Positions 7,262 through 12,030 of a stretch of DNA of 12,030 bases are shown piece after piece. The notes below the pieces were generated by a model. The model did no database searches, was not told the DNA's origin, and worked only from the letters and a program-made list of their open reading frames with translations. How positions within the stretch are numbered: position 1 is the stretch's first letter; each line of letters starts with the position of its first letter. The translations under genes and the position numbers were made by a program. The stretch comes from Paracoccaceae bacterium (GTDB lineage: Bacteria; Pseudomonadota; Alphaproteobacteria; Rhodobacterales; Rhodobacteraceae): the NCBI GenBank assembly GCA_003561595.1, contig PWWF01000032.1, positions 1 through 12,030 on the forward strand. The letters run 5' to 3'.

Positions 7262-7877
7262 TCATCAACTCCTGCGGGACACACTGGGCAGTTATCTGCG
7301 CCAGGAGAAAGATATCGAGATCGTTACGGTCGGCGATATCGAACAGGCGCGCGACATGATGCGCTCCGCGCCGGGCTTTGATCTTGTGTTGCTGGACTAC
7401 GCCATGCCGGGCATGGAAGCGCTTACCGGGCTGCGCATCATTCTGGCTGACGAAGGCGCGCCTCCGGTCGCATTGATTTCGGGGATGGCGCCGCGTGACG
7501 TGGTCGAGCAGGCCTTCAGGATGGGGGTGCGCGGGTTCCTGCATAAATCGATGCCGGCAACGTCCTTGCTGAATGCGATCCGGTTCATGCTGATGGGCGA
7601 ACGCTTCATCCCGGTCGATTTCATTGTGGGCGAAGCGGCTGCACCCGATGGCGCACCCGCCAATCTGGCCGAGTCGCCTGCGGGTGTCGCATTGTCGAAG
7701 CGTGAATTGCAGGTCCTTGCGGCTTTGTCGAATGGCCAGACCAACAAGGAAATCGCGCGCGAGATCGGTCTGAGCGATGCGACAGTGAAACTGCATGTGA
7801 AAACCCTCTACCGCCGTCTGGGTGTCAGCAATCGCACGCAGGCCGCGATCGTGGCGCGCAACCGCAATCTGGTCTGA
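7239..7877 (+). CDS. NarL/FixJ-type response regulator (REC + LuxR helix-turn-helix)
   Basis: A 212-residue transcription factor. The receiver domain (about 1-120) has the acidic pair Asp7-Asp8 (IADDHQLLRD), phosphoacceptor Asp53 (LVLLDYAMPGM) and a conserved Lys in GFLHKSMPA. A linker leads to the LuxR-type DNA-binding domain (about 148-205): LSKRELQVLAALSNGQTNKE, then IGLSDATVKLHVKTLYRRLG. All features of an active regulator are present. ATG 7239 (MRLLIADDH) lies within the end of the kinase gene, with GGA eight bases upstream and AAGGA at 7219-7223. The overlap and pairing point to a cognate kinase/regulator pair. The kinase has its own receiver, so a branched relay or a competing phosphate sink is possible (inference). 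Target genes are unknown; the nearby Hint gene is one candidate only by position. Confidence 0.93.
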   Translation: MRLLIADDHQLLRDTLGSYLRQEKDIEIVTVGDIEQARDMMRSAPGFDLVLLDYAMPGMEALTGLRIILADEGAPPVALISGMAPRDVVEQAFRMGVRGFLHKSMPATSLLNAIRFMLMGERFIPVDFIVGEAAAPDGAPANLAESPAGVALSKRELQVLAALSNGQTNKEIAREIGLSDATVKLHVKTLYRRLGVSNRTQAAIVARNRNLV

Positions 7878-7953
7878 TCGAGGCAGACTCGAGGCGTCGG
7901 CGGAAATGTCACCAAGCAGATCATCCTGCTGGCTGTAATGCAGAAAACCTGTT

Positions 7954-7970
7954 AGCTTTGTGCAAAAGCT
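7954..7970. repeat. Short inverted repeat before the Hint gene
   Basis: AGCTTT (7954-7959) and AAAGCT (7965-7970) with a five-base spacer, in the 126-base gap between the response regulator and the Hint gene. It could be a regulator site or part of a leader. There is no T-run after it, so it is not a convincing terminator. I see no clear promoter in the gap. Confidence 0.3.
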
Positions 7971-8003
7971 GCGGTCAAGCAGCGTATGAGAGCAGAGGCA
8001 GGC

Positions 8004-9035
8004 ATGGCACAGGCGGCACCGCTGGGCGGGGTTTTCGCGCTCGATCTGGACCAGACAGAGACTGATAATATCCGCGGGCTGGCCCCGCAATGGGTGCGGG
8101 TGGGGGCCGCGTGGCGCTGGGACGGGGTGCCCGTGCGTCTGGACGGGCCGACCCAGGTGATCCCCCTCAGGCCCGGACCGGGGGGGCGTGACATAAAGGA
8201 CCGCGCGCGCAATGTGGCGCAGCGGATCAGCGGGACCGTGGCGCCACCACAGGGCCCCGATCCACAGATCAGTGTGCCATCCGACGGGATCGCCCTGACC
8301 GATGGCTACCACGCCTATATCGCCCGCTTCATCCGGACTGCGCGCGGCAGTCAGATCGTGTTTGAGGGCAGCCTGCCGCCCTATGGCCAGACATGCTGGG
8401 TGACATCGGTCAATCTGGCCCCGGCGCAGCCCGTGCCTGCGGATGACGGGGTGATCTGCTTTGCAAATGACACGATGATCGCGACGCCCTCGGGCGATGT
8501 GCCGATCAGCCAGCTTGGCGCGGGCGATCTGGTGCTGACGCGCGACAATGGCCCGCAGCCTGTGCTCTGGCTTGGCAAGACCACGCTGTCGGGGCTGGCG
8601 TTGCGGCGTCATCCGCATCTGCGGCCCATACGGTTGCGCCGTGGCGCGCTGCAGGACGGGCGGCCAAGCGATGATCTGTGCGTCTCGCCCCAGCACCGTG
8701 TGCTGGTCGAGGGGGCGCAGGCGCGCGATTTGTTCGGCGCCCCGGAAGTGCTGGTCGAAGCGACCGATCTGGTGGATTACAAGACCGTCCTCCCCGATCT
8801 GGCGCTGCATGGCGTGACCTATATGCATCTGCTGCTTGAGGCGCATCAGGTCATCTATGCCAATGGCCTGCCGAGCGAGAGCTTTCATCCCGCATCCGCT
8901 GCCGCATCGACGCTTCGGCTGCATGCCCATGCGCTGCGCCGGATCTCGGACCATCTGGTGCATGCGCCCGAGCGATACGGGCCGACCGCGCGGCGTTATC
9001 TGAGCCGGGGCGAGGCGGCGCTGCTGGCCGCCTGA
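8004..9035 (+). CDS. Hint-domain protein (Hint_2 type)
   Basis: A 343-residue protein with a Hedgehog/intein (Hint) autoprocessing fold of the kind abundant in Rhodobacterales. An N-terminal region of about 150 residues has no recognised domain. The Hint domain runs from Cys152 (VICFANDTMIATPSGDVPIS), the expected nucleophile for an N-S acyl shift. It continues through LGAGDLVLTRDN and the conserved His231 (CVSPQHRVLVEG) to ANGLPSESFHP (His295). A ~48-residue tail follows, rich in Ala, Leu and His. There is no HN-plus-nucleophile intein end, so cleavage without splicing is more likely than splicing (inference). ATG 8004 follows AGAGG (7994-7998) at five bases; ATG 7986 is in frame but has no ribosome site. 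No signal peptide or RTX repeats are visible. The biological role is unknown. Confidence 0.87.
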   Translation: MAQAAPLGGVFALDLDQTETDNIRGLAPQWVRVGAAWRWDGVPVRLDGPTQVIPLRPGPGGRDIKDRARNVAQRISGTVAPPQGPDPQISVPSDGIALTDGYHAYIARFIRTARGSQIVFEGSLPPYGQTCWVTSVNLAPAQPVPADDGVICFANDTMIATPSGDVPISQLGAGDLVLTRDNGPQPVLWLGKTTLSGLALRRHPHLRPIRLRRGALQDGRPSDDLCVSPQHRVLVEGAQARDLFGAPEVLVEATDLVDYKTVLPDLALHGVTYMHLLLEAHQVIYANGLPSESFHPASAAASTLRLHAHALRRISDHLVHAPERYGPTARRYLSRGEAALLAA

Positions 9036-9042
9036 GCGGGGC

Positions 9043-9072
9043 TTGACTAGGGGCGCGCGCCACTAGTATAAG
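9043..9072 (+). promoter_or_regulatory. Sigma70-type promoter of rpsD
   Basis: TTGACT (9043-9048) and TATAAG (9067-9072) are separated by 18 bases, placing transcription start near 9079. The DNA just after the -10 box is GCGCGCC, a GC-rich discriminator. Such discriminators are typical of stable-RNA and ribosomal-protein promoters under stringent (ppGpp) control. This is the best promoter in the window. Confidence 0.7.
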
Positions 9073-9078
9073 CGCGCC
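9052..9078. repeat. Inverted repeat spanning the rpsD -10 box
   Basis: GGCGCGC (9052-9058) and GCGCGCC (9072-9078) flank a 13-base centre that contains ACTAGT and most of the -10 element. It may be a regulatory dyad or simply a result of GC-rich sequence. Confidence 0.35.
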
Positions 9079-9227
9079 ATCCCGAGGCGCTGCTTCGGGT
9101 GTTTTCATTGGTGTTGGAGGCCCTCGCAAGAGGTTGCCTGTCGCCCGGCCGGGTCAAGACAGACCCAGGTGGGAGAGGACAACGCCCTTCGCAACGCGCA
9201 TTTCCGCGCATATGAAGGAGATCAGCC
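9079..9227 (+). promoter_or_regulatory. Structured 5' leader of rpsD, candidate cis-regulatory RNA
   Basis: About 149 bases separate the predicted transcript start from the GTG. Hairpin I is CCCGAGGC/GCTTCGGG (9081-9088 with 9092-9099), followed by TGTTTT. A second domain is closed by GGTGTTG (9110-9116) pairing with CAACGCC (9180-9186). Inside it are CCTC-GCAA-GAGG (9122-9133, a GNRA tetraloop) and CTGTC/GACAG (9138-9142 with 9158-9162) capped by CCC/GGG. GGGTC/GACCC (9151-9155 with 9162-9166) is a competing pairing. Ribosomal protein S4 autoregulates through leader RNAs in other bacteria; whether this RNA does so is inference. Hairpin I may instead terminate the Hint gene transcript. Confidence 0.5.
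9215..9220 (+). promoter_or_regulatory. Strong Shine-Dalgarno site of rpsD
   Basis: AAGGAG seven bases before the GTG start at 9228; it sets the start of ribosomal protein S4. Confidence 0.85.
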
Positions 9228-9848
9228 GTGAGCAAGCGCACGTCTGCCAAGTACAAGATCGACCGCCGGATGGGCGAGAACATCTGGGGCCGTCCGAAAA
9301 GCCCCGTGAACCGCCGCGAATACGGCCCCGGCCAGCATGGCCAGCGCCGCAAGGGCAAGATGTCGGATTTCGGCACCCAGCTGCGCGCCAAGCAGAAGCT
9401 GAAGGGCCATTATGGCGATCTGACCGAAAAGCAGTTCCGCCGCATCTATGCAGAGGCAGAACGCATCAAGGGTGATACGGGCGAAAACCTGATCGGCCTG
9501 TTGGAGCGGCGCCTCGATGCCGTGGTCTACCGCGCGAAATTCGTGCCGACCGTTTTTGCCGCACGCCAGTTCGTGAACCACGGCCATGTCACCGTGAACG
9601 GGCAGCGGGTGAATATCCCCAGCTACCGTGTCAAGGAAGGCGATGTGATCGCGATTCGCGATAAATCGAAGCAACTGGCCATCGTTCTGGAAGCTGTTGG
9701 CCTGGCGGAACGCGATGTGCCCGACTACCTGGAAGTCGACCATTCCAAGATGACCGCGACTTTCGTGCGCACGCCGTCCTTGGGCGATGTGCCATATGCG
9801 GTGCAGATGGAACCCAACCTGGTGGTCGAATTCTACGCGAAGAACTGA
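9228..9848 (+). CDS. rpsD: 30S ribosomal protein S4
   Basis: A 206-residue primary 16S rRNA-binding protein that starts assembly of the 30S body; in other bacteria it also acts as a translational repressor of ribosomal-protein mRNA. The N-terminus [20 protein letters not shown] and the basic segment [11 protein letters not shown] are typical alphaproteobacterial forms. The S4 RNA-binding domain spans about 95-155 ([31 protein letters not shown]). The protein ends in [10 protein letters not shown], and the length is normal. Zinc-binding Cys residues seen in some S4 proteins are absent. The start is GTG with AAGGAG. The gene stands alone, with its own promoter and terminator, and not within the alpha ribosomal-protein operon as in E. 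coli. Confidence 0.98.
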   Translation: MSKRTSAKYKIDRRMGENIWGRPKSPVNRREYGPGQHGQRRKGKMSDFGTQLRAKQKLKGHYGDLTEKQFRRIYAEAERIKGDTGENLIGLLERRLDAVVYRAKFVPTVFAARQFVNHGHVTVNGQRVNIPSYRVKEGDVIAIRDKSKQLAIVLEAVGLAERDVPDYLEVDHSKMTATFVRTPSLGDVPYAVQMEPNLVVEFYAKN

Positions 9849-9871
9849 TTTTCGCGAAACCCCGGTTTTTC

Positions 9872-9900
9872 AAGGCCCTGCCCATGCGGCAGGGCCTTTT
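9872..9900 (+). terminator. Intrinsic terminator of rpsD
   Basis: A perfect 11-base stem (9872-9882 with 9888-9898) around the loop CATGC runs into TTTT (9897-9900), 23 bases after the rpsD stop. On the minus strand the stem is followed by only TT then GAAAAA, so it should act mainly on rpsD. Confidence 0.9.
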
Positions 9901-9912
9901 GCGTTGCGCCTG

Positions 9913-9989
9913 CCTGCCTGCACCCCGGCCGCTTCGGGCACGCCCCACCCCCCCTCCCGCGCGCCCGGAGCGGCCGGGGTGCAGGCAGG
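9913..9989. repeat. Very long hairpin with C-tract loop between convergent genes
   Basis: The arms 9913-9939 and 9963-9989 pair over 27 positions, with one T-G wobble (9934/9968) and 20 perfect pairs at the outer end. One mismatch and three more pairs follow. The apical loop (9944-9958) reads CCC-A-CCCCCCC-T-CCC. On the minus strand this is a G-run array able to form a G-quadruplex. It lies between the rpsD terminator and the stop of the minus-strand DUF4175 gene, 20 bases past that stop. No T-run follows on either strand, so it is not a standard terminator. It may be an intergenic repeat element or an mRNA 3'-end stabiliser. Confidence 0.85.
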
Positions 9990-10008
9990 ATGGTGAGATG
10001 GGTGCAGA

Positions 10009-12030
10009 TCAGAAGCGGTCCAGCAGGCGGCGCAGATAGTCAAGCTCGGCTTCGGGGCGGTCCAGTTCGGCAGACCGGCGGCGCAGTTCTTCCAGCAGGT
10101 CCTGCGCGCGGCGATAGACGTCCTCGCCCTGCAGCAGGCTGTCTTCGGTGCCGACATCGCCGCCCTGATTGCGCGCGCGGCCCAGCGGATCACGGTCGCC
10201 GCCATCCCCTGTGTCCTGTGCCTGATCGCCTTCGCCATTCTCGCGCTGGTCCTGCGCCTGCGCCTCATTCATCGCGCGCATCCCGTCGCGCATGGCTTCC
10301 ATCGCGTCGGCCTGACGGCTGAGTGCTTCGCCGGTATCGCCCTCTTCCAGTGCTTCGGCGGCCTGTTCCATCGCGCGTTGCGCGCGTTCCAGCGCTTCGA
10401 GTGCGGTATCGCCCTCGGCTGTGCCCTCACCGGGCAGTTGCTGTAGCTGCTGGTCGCGCAGGCGATCTGCAAGCGCGCGCTGACGCTCGGTCAGGCCATT
10501 GGGCTCACCCTCACCGGCCTCACCCTCACCGGCCTCACCTTCGCCAGTCTCGCCTTCGCCCGGTTCGCCCTCCTGCTGGTCCTGGCCGTTGCGGAACTGG
10601 TCCTGCAGGTCGCTGAATGTGTCATCCGAGAGGTCCTGCTGGTCGCGCAGCGCATCGCCCAGACCTTCCATCGCCTCATTGCCGGGCATCCCCTCGCCGC
10701 CCTGGCCTTCGGCGATCTGCAGGTTTTCCAGCAATTCGTTCAGTTGCGCCATCAGCTCGGCCGCCTCATCCATGCGGCCTTCTTCCATCAGCTCCTGAAT
10801 GCGGTCGAGCAGATCCTGAATCTGATCTTGCGTGATTTCCATGCTGTCGCCATCGGGCGGGGCCTCGCCGCGTTCGCGGGGCTGTTCGGCAAGCTGGCGC
10901 ATGTAATCGCGCATCGCCTCGCGCAATTCATCCATCAGATCGGAGATTTCGGATTCGTCGGCCCCGCTGCGCATGGCTTCATCCAGCCGTTCCTGCGCGC
11001 GGCGCAGGCGTTCGCGGGCATCGGCCAGTTCCCCCTCTTCCAGCAGGATCGCCAGATCCCACATCCGGTCGGCCAGATCATCGCGCGCTGTTCCGTCCAG
11101 CCCGCCAGTATCAAGGCTGGCCATCAGCAGGTCCTGCGCCTCGGAAAACCGGATGCGCGCTTCGGGAGAGCGGAAGGCTTCTTCGGGGCGGTGGCTGATG
11201 GCGCGCATCACCTGCGCGACGCGGGGGGCATTCTCGCGCGTCCAGAGCAGATCGCGCCGCAATTCAACAACGGCAGCCGCCATCGGATCAAAGAAGCGCC
11301 GACCGGGCAGGACCATCTGCCGCGGTTCAGTCTCACCCTGCTGGCCGCGCGCATCCTCGACCGCGAAGGCCACGGTCACGGGCAGGTTCGCCCAGGGGTG
11401 TTCCGAGAAATCCTCGATAAAGGAATCCTCGATCTCGGTGCGCGAGCCAGAGGTCGGCATGGGCAGCGGCACGTTCAGCGCGTCGCGGCTTTCGGGTTCG
11501 CGTTCCAGCCCGTAGCGGCGGTCAACAGCGTCCAGATCGAGGGCGACGCGCACCTCGCCCCCGGTCACGCCGTAATCATCGCTGGCGACAAAATCCTGAC
11601 GCATCAGCCCGCCGCGTTCCCGCTGTGCCACACCGTCAAGCGCGACCTCGGGCGGCTGGTCGATCAGCGCGACCACTTCCCAGTCGCGCCCGGCGGGGCC
11701 GCGAATGCTCAGCCGGCCCGATTGCTCGATCTCGAAATCCTGCGCCATATCGGCGGGGTCGAATTCCTCGCGGCCTGACAGCCCTTCCTGCACGGACATG
11801 ACGCCCTGCTGGCCATAGAAACGCACGGTCACGCGGCTGCCCTGCGGCAGTTGCAGGGCGGTGCGATCGACCTCATTCAGATAGAGGCTGGGGCGACCAG
11901 TATAGGCGGGGGGCTGGACCCATGCTTCCCAGGCCGGGCCAAGCCCGACCGCTTCGGCGCGAGAGGGCATTTGCGCGATCTCTGTGATCTCGGTCACGCG
12001 GGCGGGGTTGCCGAAGATCAGCGCCACCGC
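10009..12030 (-). CDS. DUF4175 / TIGR02302 family protein (N-terminal end outside window)
   Basis: About 673 residues of a protein of the TIGR02302/DUF4175 family, usually around 800-900 residues with N-terminal membrane segments that would lie beyond the right edge. The frame is open to the edge, so the GTG at 12027 is probably internal. The first ~260 visible residues look beta-rich (PPAYTGRPSLYLN, SRVTVRFYGQQG, then DDYGVTGGEVRVALDL). The rest is helical and very acidic and Gln-rich, with likely coiled coils (MDELREAMRDYMRQLAEQ, IQELMEEGRMDEAAELMAQL). A Gly-Glu repeat sits near visible residues 485-508. The C-terminal motif LLEELRRRSAELDRPEAELD is followed by YLRRLLDRF. The function of the family is not known; it is probably envelope-associated. 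It converges on rpsD. Identification rests on memory of the family's overall look. Confidence 0.82.
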   Translation of the reverse strand, partial: AVALIFGNPARVTEITEIAQMPSRAEAVGLGPAWEAWVQPPAYTGRPSLYLNEVDRTALQLPQGSRVTVRFYGQQGVMSVQEGLSGREEFDPADMAQDFEIEQSGRLSIRGPAGRDWEVVALIDQPPEVALDGVAQRERGGLMRQDFVASDDYGVTGGEVRVALDLDAVDRRYGLEREPESRDALNVPLPMPTSGSRTEIEDSFIEDFSEHPWANLPVTVAFAVEDARGQQGETEPRQMVLPGRRFFDPMAAAVVELRRDLLWTRENAPRVAQVMRAISHRPEEAFRSPEARIRFSEAQDLLMASLDTGGLDGTARDDLADRMWDLAILLEEGELADARERLRRAQERLDEAMRSGADESEISDLMDELREAMRDYMRQLAEQPRERGEAPPDGDSMEITQDQIQDLLDRIQELMEEGRMDEAAELMAQLNELLENLQIAEGQGGEGMPGNEAMEGLGDALRDQQDLSDDTFSDLQDQFRNGQDQQEGEPGEGETGEGEAGEGEAGEGEPNGLTERQRALADRLRDQQLQQLPGEGTAEGDTALEALERAQRAMEQAAEALEEGDTGEALSRQADAMEAMRDGMRAMNEAQAQDQRENGEGDQAQDTGDGGDRDPLGRARNQGGDVGTEDSLLQGEDVYRRAQDLLEELRRRSAELDRPEAELDYLRRLLDRF
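10504..10572 (-). repeat. 15-base tandem repeat encoding Gly-Glu-rich pentapeptides
   Basis: Two exact 15-base copies (10504-10518 and 10519-10533) are followed by diverged copies to about 10572. They encode GEGEA/GEGET/GEGEP units in the DUF4175 protein. This is probably a flexible acidic linker whose copy number may vary between strains. Confidence 0.8.

Noticed and set aside
7914..7938. CAAGCAG...CTGCTGG hairpin as a terminator of the kinase/regulator operon
   Set aside because: The stem is short and bulged and no T-run follows; not enough to call a terminator.
7245..8963. 572-codon open frame on the minus strand opposite the response regulator and Hint genes
   Set aside because: Both opposite-strand genes have complete domain motifs, and the antisense product shows no recognisable domain (Arg/His/Gln-rich). 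Long antisense frames are common in high-GC DNA. That it also crosses the 126-base gap is mildly odd but not enough.
10744..11778. 344-codon plus-strand frame opposite the DUF4175 gene
   Set aside because: His/Gln/Ala-rich shadow translation with no ribosome site worth noting; the minus-strand frame is continuous through the region.
1..12030. CRISPR arrays, tRNA or rRNA genes, transposases, phage genes, toxin-antitoxin pairs
   Set aside because: I looked for repeat-spacer patterns, cloverleaf genes and mobile-element proteins on both strands and saw none.

Overview
This is an ordinary chromosomal stretch of a GC-rich alphaproteobacterium. Order Rhodobacterales (Rhodobacter/Roseobacter-type) is most likely. 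The evidence is the HvrA-type H-NS-like protein, the Hint-domain protein of a kind common in that group, the sequence character of the methionine aminopeptidase and ribosomal protein S4, and the DUF4175/TIGR02302 protein. I see no phage, insertion sequence, CRISPR array, tRNA or rRNA. Coding is dense, and no gap between genes exceeds 300 bases.

Layout. (a) 1-2115, + strand: the end of S-formylglutathione hydrolase, a HAD-family phosphatase, and an ornithine cyclodeaminase/mu-crystallin family oxidoreductase. The three are joined by 4-base stop/start overlaps and look like one operon. (b) 2182-3401, +: an HvrA/H-NS-like regulator overlapping a YihY/BrkB membrane protein. (c) 3358-4170, -: methionine aminopeptidase, convergent with yihY and overlapping its end by 44 bases. 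(d) 4349-7877, +: a large GAF/PAS hybrid histidine kinase followed by an overlapping NarL/FixJ-type response regulator, apparently a dedicated signalling pair. The 178-base divergent region before it holds two sets of nested inverted repeats. (e) 8004-9035, +: a Hint-domain protein. (f) 9043-9900, +: ribosomal protein S4 with its own recognisable sigma70-type promoter, a long structured 5' leader and a strong intrinsic terminator. (g) 9913-9989: a very long hairpin with a C-tract loop (G-tract on the minus strand) between convergent genes. (h) 10009-12030, -: most of a DUF4175/TIGR02302 protein, cut off at the window edge.

Functionally, the window mixes housekeeping functions (formaldehyde detoxification, N-terminal methionine removal, ribosome assembly) with regulators (HvrA, hybrid kinase and LuxR-type regulator) and proteins of poorly known function (YihY, Hint protein, DUF4175). 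I do not see a clear undescribed multi-gene system. The points most worth following are the structured rpsD leader, the 9913-9989 hairpin, the mu-crystallin-like enzyme that lacks ornithine cyclodeaminase active-site residues, the nested palindromes before the kinase, and the Hint protein.
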